Made by a program: the position numbers and the translations under genes. Under the pieces are notes generated by a model that searched no databases, was not told the DNA's origin, and saw only the letters and a list, made by a program, of their open reading frames with translations. A stretch of 64,000 bases of DNA from Phanerodontia chrysosporium (taxonomy: Eukaryota > Basidiomycota > Agaricomycetes > Polyporales > Phanerochaetaceae): the NCBI GenBank assembly GCA_001910725.1, contig MJGA01000033.1:1-64000 (forward strand). The letters are read 5' to 3'. Positions 34,342 through 46,500 of the stretch are shown here, in pieces; the first letter of the stretch is position 1; every line of letters starts with the position of its first letter.

Positions 34342-34980
34342 ATGACACAAAAGAGCGAAAAGGTGACCTGCGATTTTACTGATGTCAACGCCATTGCGGG
34401 GGTCGTCTGGAGGCTGTGCGTAGAGGGTCCGGAGAGTATGGCAGCGGTATTTCGCTACCTTCCCGATCACAATAGCACGTCCGATGAGACACAGTGCCCA
34501 TGCCTATTTGCTGCTGCAATTGGGCACGACTGTATCACCTCTGGCGGTAAGTACAGATATAATCTGGTGTTTGTCAAAGCACTGACACTGGTGGCAGAAC
34601 GTTCGAAAATCATGCAAAACTTCGAATCGTTGGTGAAGCGCGTAATGGACCTCTCTCCCGATAGCAAGATGAGAAATACGCTAATTGACCTTGCTGGCTG
34701 TCTGCGCAATCACAAGGTTTCATACGCTAGTGAAAGCTCACGCTGGCGCGATTTTTACTCGCTCCTGCTCCAAAGTAACCACGAGCGGGATGAAACAGGC
34801 CTCACTGCAGTCGCATCTTCACTCGTCCTGGACGATCATACACGCGCTTCTGAGCAGGCGCATTCGACGGACACACAAGACGGGGTTACAGGCCCATTCA
34901 CACCTACTCCTATGCTTCAGCCTTCGGCACCCTCCCGATCGGTTTGCAGTTCTCCCGAGCAGATAGCATCTGGGAAGTAG
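34342..34980 (+). CDS. Hypothetical protein, possibly a gene fragment
   Basis: Single-exon ORF of 212 residues, helical and Ser-rich at the end (PTPMLQPSAPSRSVCSSPEQ). The same frame is coding-like upstream of the ATG, across one TAA (VKRHSA, stop, DTMTQKSEK), so the true protein may have begun earlier. Family not recognised. It could be the severed 3' part of a membrane-protein gene such as the DUF6535-like gene on the other side of the Plavaka unit; that is only a position-based guess. Confidence 0.45.
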   Translation: MTQKSEKVTCDFTDVNAIAGVVWRLCVEGPESMAAVFRYLPDHNSTSDETQCPCLFAAAIGHDCITSGGKYRYNLVFVKALTLVAERSKIMQNFESLVKRVMDLSPDSKMRNTLIDLAGCLRNHKVSYASESSRWRDFYSLLLQSNHERDETGLTAVASSLVLDDHTRASEQAHSTDTQDGVTGPFTPTPMLQPSAPSRSVCSSPEQIASGK

Positions 34981-35180
34981 TTGTTTCCTATAGCGCCCTA
35001 CGGAGGGCGCTGTAGGGCTCATAGGGACCAGAGGTACTACCCCCTTTATGTAGACCGCGCGGATCCTACGTAGGGCGCTGTAGGGTAGCCCTACAGGCCC
35101 TATTGCCCTCGGGACCCTATTGCGCCTCGGGACCCTATGAAGCCTACAGCACCCTACAGGTTTCAACCTGCGCCGACGCG
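34981..35180. repeat. Cluster of CCCTA/GTAGGG motifs (left)
   Basis: GCCCTACGGAGGGCGCTGTAGGG, CCTACGTAGGGCGCTGTAGGG and several CGGGACCCTAT copies packed in 200 bp. A similar cluster at 36410-36585 lies beyond the next gene. Confidence 0.7.
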
Positions 35181-35334
35181 GCATCACGCCCAATGCGTCG
35201 GGTGGCATTGCGTTGCCTCACGGCGGGCCCACGGCGGCTCCGCGAGGGCATATTCTTCGCGCTAGGGAACATACGATGTAGAACTACTAGTAGCAGTGTA
35301 TTATAATATATCACACTCGGGCTACCCTGTGTTA

Positions 35335-36303
35335 TTACACAACCACGGACTCAGCGACCTCTTCACCATCGAAGTTCCAATTTCTCAAGCCTTGTGAGCT
35401 TGTGCCACCTGTATTGGACTCGGCCTCTTGTTGAGCGCAGTAAGATCTAGATTTTACTATGAATTTTGCGCGAAAACTTAGTGCGGCAGGCATGTACTTT
35501 GATGGCTTTCTCATGGTGAGAAGCCGAGAGTAACCGCCTTGCGTCGGATAGCGTCGGCGACACATGTGTTGGACTATGTCTGTCAGTCAGCAAGTAACAG
35601 CTGAAGTTTGGATACTCACCGAGGCCAGCAGCGCCCATTCCACCATTTGAATAGATAGTCCTGGCTAGAGACACCCGAGGTCAGTACACTGCAGATCAAA
35701 GATAGTACTGGGGACGCACCATCTCAAGGTTTGCACGATGTGCTATGAGCCGCATGCATAAATCCCAAGGGCTGCGCGGCTGTCCGAGACGTCGAATGTG
35801 GTCACCCGAGGCCAGCGCGCGGGCCATAATGGAGCGTCGTTGTTATCCGGCGAGCCGCAGTACACGTCGATGGCGGCAGTCGGGCTCTGAGGAAGGGGCG
35901 CCTGGGAACCTTCTGGGGCAAGGACCGCGAGGGTGAGAGTGAACAGCATTGGGTCTTCGGAGGGCCCGCTTGGAGTGGGTGAGAGCTAGGTGCAATGCAG
36001 CGTGTAAGGGTCAAACAAAGGCAGAAAGACTAGAAGACTTACATCGATGGCTCTGATCTCGAGTACGCATTGCAAGTCCTTCCGCGTCGCGGCTCTGCTC
36101 GATGAGCCCGTTGGTCCGTGCTTTGACGCAGCGAGGCGGCGCTGGACCCATTCGTCCGTCTTCGATTGCGGCCGTTTTGGCTGAGTCGGCGCGGTCCGCT
36201 GGCTCTTGCGTCTTGGAACCTCACGGAGGAAAAGGAGGCGAGGTGGCGGGGTTTTGAACCGGTAGGTGCGGCCGGTGACCAGGGGGCTCTCGAAGACGGG
36301 CAT
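35335..36303 (-). CDS. Unrecognised protein flanked by CCTAC-motif clusters; model uncertain
   Basis: ATG at 36303 opens MPVFESPLVTGRTYRFKTPPP, a basic region, then a donor GTAAGT after RKDLQCVLEIRAID. The second exon reads LSPTPSGPSEDP...TFDVSDSRAA. There the frame appears to slip by one base to SPWDLCMRLIAHRANLEM before a GTGCGT donor. The last two exons are open in two frames, one ending HSKI and one ending EEVAESVVV (stop at 35335), and I cannot choose. No domain recognised. The flanking motif clusters suggest it may be the passenger or transposase gene of a 1.6-kb element. Confidence 0.35.
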
Positions 36304-36409
36304 GGGAGCAGTGTGTGCGAAGTTCAAGTTCTGAGTTGATGAGAAGGAGGGGGATGGCGGCCTGCATTAAGCAACGCAGGCCGCCGTAGCGTTGTTGAGG
36401 CCGATGGAG

Positions 36410-36585
36410 GGGCGAGCGAACCTATGTAGGGCTCGGTAGGACGCGCGTGCCTATATAGGGCAGGGGCGTCCTATCGAGCGCTACAGCGCACACGGGAAGC
36501 CTCTGGCGGCCGCGGCAGTCCTACATACTCCTACATAGGGCGTCCCTGCCCTACAAAGGCCTACATAGCTGGGGCATGCCCTACG
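36410..36585. repeat. Cluster of CCTACATAGGGC motifs (right)
   Basis: CCTATGTAGGGC, CCTATATAGGGCAGGGGCG, CTCCTACATAGGGCGTCCCTGCCC, GGCCTACATAGC and GCCCTACGG within 180 bp. Same vocabulary as the left cluster, not a base-for-base inverted copy. Confidence 0.7.
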
Positions 36586-36589
36586 GAGA

Positions 36590-37238
36590 AAAAGCGCACT
36601 TCCAGATGAGCACCCGGAAACTCCAGAGATTCTGAAGGGACTGCTGTTGACTTATCGACAACGGGGTTGAATCTACCGGCGCACGCAAATACCTTTAACG
36701 AAGGCACTTTTTGGCGTGCAGGGTATGGCCCGCCTATCTCCGGAAGCAGCGAGATGTCCTCCAACGAACGTGGATTCGGAGAGAAGGCCCGCGCAACACC
36801 GACCCAGTCAACCCCGACGAAGCAACCGCGCGGCCGGGCGCGCTTTCGGTCGCCGCTGCGCCAGCCTCTTCCTCTCCTATGGCCGCGTAGAGGGCGTTCG
36901 CTAGATTCCTTGCGTCCAAAGGTACCCTTCTAAGGTCTTTAAGCGGAGTTGTTGAAGAATTCGTACGTACACTTGCGCTTGTATAAATTCAGAATGTACT
37001 TCGGTGGCTAGCTTTTTTTCTCGTTGATGTCAACTGTGGCTTGTTCTAGCTGCTGCAGACACAGCCGTACATGATCAGGTTCAACGCTGGCCTACTCGTC
37101 AAGGCGCGCGCATGCAGGGCCGCACATCCCATGAACGGCGCACCCTTCGTGAGGGTGTACACCTCAGCGATTCAGCGCATGAAAACATGGTCAGAATCAC
37201 GAATACATATTGGAAAAGGAACACGATGTTAGCTGAGT
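36590..37238. other. No feature identified
   Basis: Short competing ORFs only; no splice-supported coding signal. Confidence 0.4.
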
Positions 37239-38523
37239 TCAATCGGCAAACCCTGCAACCCCGGAAAAGAGGACACTGTACGCTGCACGCTTGGCCTTGG
37301 ACAGGGCCATGCGCTCTTTATCGCGTAGAAAGTTCCTCTTCTGGATGACCTCCATCGTCTGGAAGTAGTCATGCACCACATTGACCGCGTTGATGAGGTC
37401 CATATAGTCCGCGGGCCGTGCGTCCGCTTGAAGGACGTGGGGGTGTAGCGTATGATAGTCTTTCCGTCACTAATGCAAGCGGATTCTACGGAACACTTGT
37501 ATGAGACGGGCTGCAGGGGGGTAATCTCAGTGTCGTGGTCGCTGGGTCGGAAGTGCTGTGGGGTTTCCCAGATGCCGGGGGCAGACTGTCGTCCCATTGC
37601 TCGATGCAGGCTGGGGGCACAGCGGAAGGCTCAATCTGTGTCGGGGGCGTAACGCAGGGTGCCGTCCAATGCGACATATGTGTCTCGGAGAGGGACTCTT
37701 CCAGCTTTCGCAGAGCCCTGAGGTCGCCCTGCGCACAGCTCCAGTGTCCGTAGTAGTTACGGGGCTCGACATGAGCCCATTTGTCGACGATATACTGCAG
37801 CGCTGCGTTCACGTCGTACTTGCCCCACTTCACGACGAAGTCCTCCCACGAGATGACGTCGCGGTAGAGCCGTGCCGATAATGCCGCTGCCTGTTCAACC
37901 AGTGTAAGAGTGTAATACTCGAACGTAGTTAAGGTGAGGCTATGCGGGAACTGGAAGCTGGTCATGTAATTGCACATGAAATTGACAGAGTTGATCAGCC
38001 GCCACACGTTGAAATTTAGGCAATCTTCCTCATTCTGAACGAGTATAGGTCGGTACGAGATCTTTTCTGCCTCGCAGATCACAGTGTAGGAGATGGCAAG
38101 CCGTCGAGATTTGTTTGCGCTCTTGCAGATGGCGTCAATATCATCTTGACTAGGAAGAATCCATTCAGTCCTCGGATCGTCGTCGCGGTAGTTTGGATCC
38201 TGTTCACGAGCCTGTGCAGCCATGCGCATGCGGGCCATGTGTTCCTGACGAAGTGGAACCGACATCGGCGGTGCAAAGTCAGGAAGTGTCGGATGCCAGT
38301 GATGCTGGGTCTTGCAGCTTATAGCAAGTCGGCACAAGTTCCTTAGGACCTTGATCTCGGCGGGAGTGAGTTTAACAACGTCCAGAAAATGCGGCTGCCC
38401 AAGTGCGAGGTAGAAGTTATTACAATGAAAGGAGATTCGAGTCTGAGTGGAGCAAGGCCACCTGCTGTCGAACTCTTCTCTGGACATCGGGAAATAGTTC
38501 ATGGGCGCGAGTTTGGCGAACAT
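37239..38523 (-). pseudogene. WGxYD-family member A, full length, two one-base frameshifts
   Basis: ATG at 38523, stop TGA at 37241-37239, about 425 residues once two slips are allowed. Landmarks in order: MSREEFDSRWP, VVKLTPAEIKVLRNLC, a tyrosine-rich middle (ISYRPILVQ), RLINSVNFMCNYMTSFQF, LTTFEYYTLTLVEQAAALSARL, FVVKWGKYDVNAALQYIVDKW, CIEQWDDSLPP, then QHFRPSDHDTEITPLQPVSY and ADYMDLINAVNVVHDYF. The frame changes in AAACCCCAC and again in ACACCCCCACG. In both places one extra C restores alignment with member D, so these may be assembly errors rather than decay. No intron. Soluble helical protein, function unknown. Confidence 0.7.
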
Positions 38524-38607
38524 TGTTGCTGAATATGCGAGTTTCTCTCGGGGTAGTCTGGATGGAGGGCGACTAGTGAAGGTGAGCGTGTAGGACTGCG
38601 GTAAAGG

Positions 38608-39200
38608 TCAGAGCCTCATATAGTACCAGAATCCCTCAAGATTCGTGGCTTGTAGTACAGGGCCACTAGACAGTTGGGCATGATGATGCTCTTTGTCTTG
38701 GCGAAGAATGCGCCGAGGGACTATGTGGCCTGCGTTGCGCCACGGCATATCTGTTGATGTGATCGCTCTCGACAATGCAACAAAAGCGCATTGACCTGTG
38801 GCTCTACCAAGCGCAACGTATCTGGTGTAATGTTCATCAGTATACCTCGCAATAGGTGATCGATGTTCCATGTCCTCGTCCACTTGGTACTCGCTGGAGG
38901 GCCCGCCACCGCCGCACGGTCGTCGACTGAACACCCAGGAACCATGACCAAACTGATCCTGCAGAGCAACGAAAGGCTTCCTCTTTCCTGGGCTCTCCGT
39001 GATTATTCGTAGATGGAACACAACGTTTCACACTCTCGAAGACGCAAGTACCTGAAAATACCACTGATTAACGTTTACAATCGTAGGATAGAAGTAGAAG
39101 GCAGACGCACCTTCATATCCAGGAAAGATGTTAAATCTTGCACACGCTCGCACGTCCAGTCTCCGGAAATCCAGCAGCGATGCTTCTGACGCTGCGGCAC
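38608..39200 (-). other. Coding-like region, model unresolved
   Basis: A splice-supported exon (SEASLLDFRRLDVRACARFN) ends at a GTGCGT donor near 39111. Downstream, three minus frames are open at once over 38608-39064. One of them (VALQDQFGHGSWVFSRRP...GFWYYMRL) ends at 38608. I could not select one. Confidence 0.3.
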
Positions 39201-39452
39201 TTGTATTATGGTACCAATACAAACCAACTAGAAAGGGGGGTATGTAAATATGTGCGAGAACGAAGGGAGCGGCGAGTGGGTGTGTGGGTGTGTAGTGCAG
39301 GCGGTACGGGGTGTCGCGAAGGAGGCGTCGATAGCACAAAAGAGAACAGAGGACCAGAGCGGCGACGTGGAAACAGATGCAATAATAATGCAGGCGATGT
39401 GTCGTCCATAAAAACATTCTATCCTGGAACTTGGGGGCATAGACGAGCATGA

Positions 39453-42161
39453 CTATGTGCGAAAAGCGAGGGCCTTTCTCACGTCTTCGCTTGCGTTCCG
39501 TGCCTTCTGTATGCTGGATCGTACACCAGCGTGCACGGTGGGTGCCGCGCTGGCCGTGCGCGTGGGCGCGCGCGAGCTGAGGGTACCCGCGCTCCTGCTG
39601 GTCGCAACTGCATGTCCGTTCACAGCCTGGGCAGCGTTGACGACGGCGACGGCGCGCAGCGTATTGGCACCGCTCTTGCGCGTAGTCGCCGTGCGCGTGC
39701 GCGGTGGTGCCGAAGCCACTGGTGCATCACGTGCGGAGTGCTGTTGCAACGAACGCACAGGCGCAGACGCCGTCCGCGATATCCGGTCGCGGTCGATCTT
39801 CTTGAGGAACGGACTTGGCAGGTTCTCTTCGTCCGACATGTCGTACTCTGGTGGGTCGCGTGTTGGCACGAAGCCAGCGAGAGGGGCACCGTCAGCCGCC
39901 GGGCGTGTCCGTGTCCGCACCCGCGCAGTGACAGTAGAAGAGGATGAGCCTGTTGATGTTGCCGATGACGAGCTCGCGCGGGAGGGCGACCGCGATGACG
40001 ATGAAGGGATGACTGGCGCTGATGTTGACTCTACGATCGTAGGTCGTGAGCTGGAAGCGCGGATCGACGGTCTGCGAAGCCTGGTCGGTCGGACGGGGGG
40101 CTGGACGGCTTGCTTGGGTGTAGAGTCGACGTCCTCTTCCTGCTCTTCCTCCTCGGGCTCGCTCTCCTGCATCGGCGGACGCTTCTGTCCGCGAAGCGTC
40201 GCTGTGAGGCTCTGTGGCATGTGGGTGTCGGTTTCGTACCCCTCACCCTCTGATTCGTCCGCATCGCTTTCGAAGTCGAAGATCTGCGCGAAGTTGAGCG
40301 AGACCTTCGGCGTCTCCATGAACAGCTTCGCGAACTCTGCGGGGCTCGGTGTCGCGAGCTGCTGCCCCGTTGAGGTGAGCACGACGCCTTTCATGGCGCT
40401 CGGTGGGCAGAAGTCCGCCGTGTTGGTGCGAATCGGCGTCTCGAAGACAGGGGGTTTGCTCTTGAGAGGCGTCTTTTGTGCATTCTCCTCATCCCAAAGT
40501 GGTTGGCGCATGAGGTTCTTGACATTCTCGAGTGGCGTCTTGCCCTCACGGCGGCTGGAGGCAAGCTCCTTCTCAGCCTGTTCACAGCGGCGTTCCATCT
40601 CGACGCGCATCGCCGCGATGCGGTCCTCCTCCTGTTGGAGCTCCGTTTCCCGCGTGCTGATCCATGCCATTCGTTCATCAACGGCACGCTGCATCGACTC
40701 TCGTGTGTCGCGCTCCCAGTCCGCCCACATCTTCGCGATGTCTTCTTCTCGTCGCCGAACGGCCTCCATGATCTCTTCCTCACGCCGAGCCATGCGCGCT
40801 GCAACTTCTGCTTCCTGCTTAAGGACCATGGCCCGTAGCTCCTCTTCACGCTTCAGCAAGGCCTCGCGGACTTTCGCCTGGTGCGTCTCTTCGGCAGTCG
40901 CCAGCAGCGCACGCAAGCCTGCGATCTCAGTGTCTTTCGCGGCGAGCAACGATGTCAGGCTGCTTTCCTTGTCAGCTAACGCTGCTTCCCGTGCGGCGAC
41001 CTCTCGTTCGCGAGCGACGACAGTGGTCTTGTGCAGCTTCACCTGGTTAAGCCTGCAATCCAGTTAGCCTCAATATGACCGGTAGGGCTCCGCCACTTAC
41101 ATCTTCTGCGTCTCTGCAACTTTGAACGCGAGGTCCAGCCTCTCGTGTTGCAGGAGCTGTGCGGCACTAGGCCGCATAGCAGGGTTGAGATTCAGCATGG
41201 CTTTGATAACGCTCGAAAGCGCCGGACTGTAACCCTTGGGCAGAGGCGGGATACGGCCGTTCCGGATGAGTATGCTCAGCTCGGCGTGGGTTTTTGCCTC
41301 TGCGAACGGCGGCTTGAGCGCACAGAGCTCGAAGATGAGGCAGCCAAGCGACCAGATGTCGGACTTGGAGTCGTAAGCCTTCTCTTGCATGAGCTCCGGG
41401 GACATGTAATACGGCGTTCCAACATATGTCTGTGCGAAACTCGCCGTCGAGAGGGCTTTGGACAGACCAAAGTCACCGAGCTTGACGCAGTTGTTCTCAT
41501 CCAGGAATACTGCGCATATGCGTCAGAAGCGGTATTTTACGCATATATGTAGGTAACATACCATTGTCAGGCTTCAGATCTCGATGCAAAATCTGTGGAC
41601 GCTTCTCCCTCTCCTCGGAACTACCTCCTCCACTCAGACGTCCCTGCCCCTGGCCGCTCGGGTGGTGACAATAGTTCAAGGCGAGACATAACTGCATGAA
41701 GTAGTTCCAAATTGTGTCCTCCGGGATGGGACGTTGGTGTCGCTGTGCTTGCTTGATGATGCTGGAGAGGTCGCCGCCGCCGCAGTATTCCATGAGGATG
41801 TAGAGGATGCCAGCCTCGCGGTCGACATAGCGGTCGTGGTATCGGACAATGTTTTCATGATGCAAGTCTTTGAGGATGTTTCTGAGCAGCAAGAATAAGC
41901 TCTGGGTGCGTCCGACCACCGGCAGCGGACGTACACTTCGGCCACAATTTGCTTCCTGTCCCGCTCAGACATGCGCTCAAAGTTCAACTCTTTCCTCGCA
42001 AGTACCTACACATCCAGACTTTTAAGAAACCAGGGAAAATTGTTGCAACTACGGAGGATGCTCACCACGCCGTCAGCCTTTCGCCTGACTTTGCGGATGA
42101 TACCGAAGGAACCATTCCCGATGATGTCGAGGGGCTCATAAAGCGAGAGAGGGGAAGACAT
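39453..42161 (-). CDS. nimA: NimA-related (NEK) mitotic protein kinase
   Basis: Exons start at 42161-42066 (MSSPLSLYEPLDIIGNGSFG, the glycine loop), then an exon with the catalytic Lys (VLARKELNFERM). Next is DLHHENIVRYHDRY...LYILMEYCGGGDLSSI, the loop HRDLKPDN, the Mg site DFG in KLGDFGLSKAL, and YMSPELM in place of APE. A Gln/Gly-rich insert (SGQGQGRLSGGGSSEE) precedes the catalytic loop. After the kinase domain, about 165 residues of charged heptads (AREREVAAREAALADKESSL...) form a coiled coil for dimerisation. A long Ser/Pro/Arg-rich tail ends at TGA 39453. NimA drives entry into mitosis with Cdk1. A long antisense ORF opposite the tail is a codon-bias shadow. Confidence 0.92.
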
Positions 42162-42561
42162 GTCCGACACGGGTTATGTCAGGGGGTGCCACAGTCGACC
42201 TTGCCTTCGTCGCCGCCGTGTTCGCAGTTGTCGCAGGGAGGTAAGGGAGCACGCGGGCGTCGTCGTAGACGTTGAAGACGAACTTTGACGCTCAGTCCTC
42301 GCGTCTCTGAGACGTTGTCACGTGGGCGCGGCTGGCACGCCACGAGGGACCTCGGGTTAGGAGCTAATCGTAGGCCTCCGCTTCCCTGGGACACGACTCA
42401 CTACGATTGTCCGAGAATCGTTGGCCACCTCGCAGCATGCAGCCGCAAGCTAGGACCTTGAAGCATGCGTCTGGCCCAAGCATCCTAGCCGAGTGGCGTA
42501 GGCGGTCCTTCAGTCGAATATAAGACGTGGCAAGTCACGCCACCTTCACACCTTCAACGCT
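42162..42561. other. Divergent spacer
   Basis: 400 bp between the kinase start (minus) and WGxYD member C (plus). Nothing else recognised. Confidence 0.45.
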
Positions 42562-43163
42562 ATGGGCGAGTACTGCTACGACGACTACACCTCGATACGT
42601 TGGTATGAGGCGAGATGGGGAAAGTACAAGCATAGTTTCGTCCGCAACGCCTTCCACATGCTACGCCGCACACTGCGCCGCCTCGACATAATCGACGATT
42701 CATTCGCGTTCAAGTGCACGCCTGGGGAATATCAAGTCTTGCGAACCCTAGAGATGAACTTTGCTCATCCAGCCTTTACGGCTGGCCGCCGCAGACCCAA
42801 CGTCATCCCGGATCGTCTCGCGTATCCCGCCGACCTCGACAAATTCGAAGAGCGGTTCCTCATTACCAACGACGTGCGCCACGCAGCTATTGAACAAGGA
42901 AGGCCGTGCGGTACAGCAAGCTATTCCACACCCGCAATGCGTATAGGATATGCTACACGGCCAGTCTGTCTCCGACAGATTGGCCTGCGGACGAACTCGA
43001 CGCGATCAACGCGGTAATCCACTGTACCCGGACCAACGAGTTCGCTACACAGTATGGAGAACTCAGTGCGTTCGAGGCGGCAACGTTGGCACTTATCAAG
43101 TATGTGTTGGTTCAATGGTTGAGGAGGAAGCAACTTGGGCCCCAAGAACGTCGTCCAACATAG
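42562..43163 (+). pseudogene. WGxYD-family member C, short form, one frameshift
   Basis: ATG at 42562 gives MGEYCYDDYTSIRWYEARWGKY, then FKCTPGEYQVLRTLEMNFA and RFLITNDVRHAAIEQG. The frame then moves by one base near 42897-42903 (CAAGGAAGG) to AVRYSKLFHTRNAYRI, WPADELDAINAVIHCTRTNEF and GELSAFEAATLALIKYVL, ending at TAG 43161-43163. One extra G would restore a single frame of about 200 residues, aligned throughout with intact member B. No intron seen. Confidence 0.65.
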
Positions 43164-43564
43164 TCTAGCCGGAGGGCGCCCCTGGGTCGACGACTACTTT
43201 ACCACTTTGGCATCACCATTGTATCCTTAGAAACAGTCTGTTATACTGGTTCAATATACCTTTTCGGGTCTCAAGCAGGTGAAGACTAGACGGTCCACAT
43301 TGCATAGATGTCGGGGCCAACAGCAGAGTATGTGCATTGCAAGAGTATATGGAGCACAACAACCACAGCATGAGTTTCATGAAGGGTCGTAAGACATCAC
43401 GAAGCGAAAGTACAACAAGATAATGTAGCGACCAACGAAGATGCGAGCAAGAGTTCATGAATGGATACACACACGTAATGTAAGAATAAAAAGCGAATAA
43501 GTAGGGGAGCAAGATGCGGGTGCTTGATGGTAGTCCATCGCGGAGTGAGTCCCAAGAGAAATGC
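43164..43564. other. Convergent 3' spacer
   Basis: 400 bp between WGxYD member C and the zinc-module gene; AT-rich in part, no feature recognised. Confidence 0.45.
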
Positions 43565-46500
43565 CTAGCCGACCAGCTTGAACCGCACGATCGTCCGCAG
43601 GCCGGGAAAGTACTTGTGCGAGCGGTCCCAGAGAACTGAGACGCGCAGCTCGCCCTGCATGCGCTTCGCAATGACGTCGAACACGAAGTTCTCCTGGCTC
43701 TCGTGGGCGGGGTCCGACTTGGCCACGCCTGCCGGCGCCGGCTTCGGGGCAACCGGCAGCGGCACGAGCAGCTCGTGCAAGCAGGTGTACTGCCCTACGA
43801 TCGTGCCATCGGGCTGGATCTCATAGCCGGCGAGGTCGAACGCGATGCCGAGCATGCGACCGATGTCCGTCTGGACCTCCTGGATGCGCGAGCCGACCTC
43901 GCCGCCGGCGGGGTCCGCGATGACGGAGAACTCGCCGTCAAACGCGAAGAACGTGGGCTGTACGTCGTCGAGCGCAGCGGGGGCCGCGGCCGGGGCGAGC
44001 TGCTGCAGCTTGAAGCGCAGGTAGGCCGTCGTCGCCTGCTCGAAGCCGAGCAGCCGCGTGCGGAGGGCGTCGAGCATCGCAGGCAGCGTCTGGTACAGCG
44101 GGAAACGCACGGCGTCGTCGGGCACAATCTACGTACGCCCCAATCAGCACAAAGTCGCGATAAAGCAAACCGGGATGCGATGCGTACCACACTGATCGCC
44201 GTCCGCACGCGTTTCCGCGCATCCACGCTCGCCACGGTCGTGCCCTTGAACGTGAGCCGGAGCTTCTTGAACGCGACACGGTCCTTGCGGCGCTCGAGGC
44301 GCCCGAGCAGCTCCGCGTCCTCGCCATCCTCGTCCGACGCGAGACCGACCTCGCCGTAGCGCCGCTTGCGGCTCTGGCGGCGCGTGCGCGTGCGACAGTC
44401 CTCGCAAAGCTTCCAGCGGTAGCGGTCCTCGGGCGGGAGGAGCGCCTTGCACGTGCGGATCGCGCACGGGCGCGCGCCGTCAGTGGCCGCGGTTGTCGCG
44501 CTGTCGTGCACGAAGACGCGGTGCTGTCGCTCGCGCGACTGCTGCCGGAAGCGCAGCCGGCAAGTGTGACACATCTTCCACTTCGACCAGGGCACGAGCA
44601 GATTGTGACACTTGCTCCGTACACATACAAAGCCCTTGGGACCTGGTAGGCACGACCCCTGCGGTCCCTTGTCCCGTCCGCGACTGGTTTCGCCGGGCTT
44701 CGCTTCTGAGTCTGAGTCGTCCGACGACTCGAGAGGTGTCAGCTCAGATAGGTCGCTGTCCCACAGGTTCTCGTCAGGGTTATCTTTGCGAGTGTAGCGC
44801 GGTGCGTGGGAAGCTGTAGGAGACGGTGAAGAGGAAGATGAGGCGACAGGTAACTTTGGAGATGACGACGATGACGATGGTGAAGGAAGGCAAGACTTCT
44901 GGCTAATCGTTGCCGATGTGACATGCGGGGATGACGGGCTCGAAGAAGTTTGTATCGGGGCATCTGGAGACCCTTGACGCGACGAAGGCGGCGGGGTCGG
45001 TAATGAAGATCGTCCCGAGTCTTTCAGGCGATGAACCTTGCCCTCTCCTTTGCCCATGGCAGGCAAAATTGAGGGCTCACTCACCCGGCGATGTCTATCT
45101 CCTGCAATCTCACTCATGCCCTGCACTAGTGAGACGTTGGGGTCAGACTGGCGCCTGCCAGTGCCCTGGGTATCAACGGCGGGATTCCACGTAAGGGGCT
45201 CGGAGGGCGAGAGCGTTTTGGGCTCTTTACTTCTCAAGCAGTCGGCACAGAAGATCCATGGATGGCTGGGTTCAAGTGTAGCAGTGCAACCGCGGCGCCG
45301 GCATGGCCGCATCATGGTGGTAATGGACGGAGAGATGGCTGCCGTTTGTGGATTTCCGGCTTCACCAGAGGTTACAGGAGATAGGTCAGGTTTCGCCACG
45401 TTGTTCAGGGATGTTCTGGACGGGAGGCGGAGTGTCAGCCGTGGACGACCATGAGGAGGCTCCGGTGAGAGATCTGGAGCAGCGGGAGAGTCGGCGTTAG
45501 AGGATGTAGAGACCAAGGCTGGTGAGGAATTAGCAGAGTGATTCTGGAGCGGTCGGGTGGTCAACAGCAACGAAAGAGGTTCGGGTTTCGCTCTATTTTT
45601 CACATATCGTCGTAGAGAAAGCGGGATTTCTTCCGGCGAAGATGGTGTGGGCGTGGAGAATGAGGGTCCGCTGCAAGTTGATGAGACGGCATCCTGTGAT
45701 ATCAAGGGCGAGGGTGGAACGATGTATTCTCCTCTATCGTTGAAATGCGGCGTCTTGCTGAGTGTCTCTATCGCCTGCTCCGTCTGTTCCCAGCGCAGGA
45801 GTAGAGCCGATAAAAAGCTGCGCGCGACAGGTGGAGGAGGCGTGATGCCCGATGACGGCTTCAGCTCCTCCGCAGTGTACATCTTTGCCGTCGCTTTACG
45901 CTTCAGCGGTCTAGCGAAGCAATACTGACCAGGCTCCCCAGCTAAGGCCTGCAATTTTGTGCTGGTCTGAGCTTCCGTCCGGTGTGTCGTGATCTCCACA
46001 GGCGACTTCTTGTTGTTGGACGTCGCTTTCTGCAGCTTTGGCAGCCGGATCCTCAAAGGCTGGTCGGTCTGACCAGTCTTAGGCGCAGCAGGAGCTTGCA
46101 CCTCGAGGAGGCGGGCATTTGGCTGACCATCTGGATGGCTGACGGCGTGCGGTCGGCTAGAAGGGGTACGGGCGGGTTGGTTTGGTTTCGAAGCGGGCAG
46201 ACGTGCTGAAGACTTCACCGAGCCGGACATGGCGTTCGCAGACAGCATCTTGGCCTCACAAATGGTGCATATGATGAACTGGACAGGGCGCACGATGGGT
46301 GGGAGGACGACGGCTCTGGCGCAGATGGCGCATGTCGGTTTCTGAACTCTATTAGTGCGTCAAGTGAAACGACTTTCAAGTTTGTGAACGCACCATCACA
46401 CCATTCGTACGTCCGTTTAGCATCTGCTTCAACGTCTCGCGCTCCGCCTGGCTATGTCTCTTCTGCTCGCAAACGACGCAGAGTCCAGACGACTGCGTCG

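Noticed and set aside
35335..36303. Mitochondrial ribosomal protein bL17-like reading of the last exon
   Set aside because: Only a short RRYPTQGGYSR stretch resembles it; the preceding conserved bL17 segments are absent.
39457..41067. 536-codon plus-strand ORF opposite the NimA tail
   Set aside because: Exact antisense shadow of a Ser/Arg/Glu-rich coding exon; low-complexity, no splice logic of its own.
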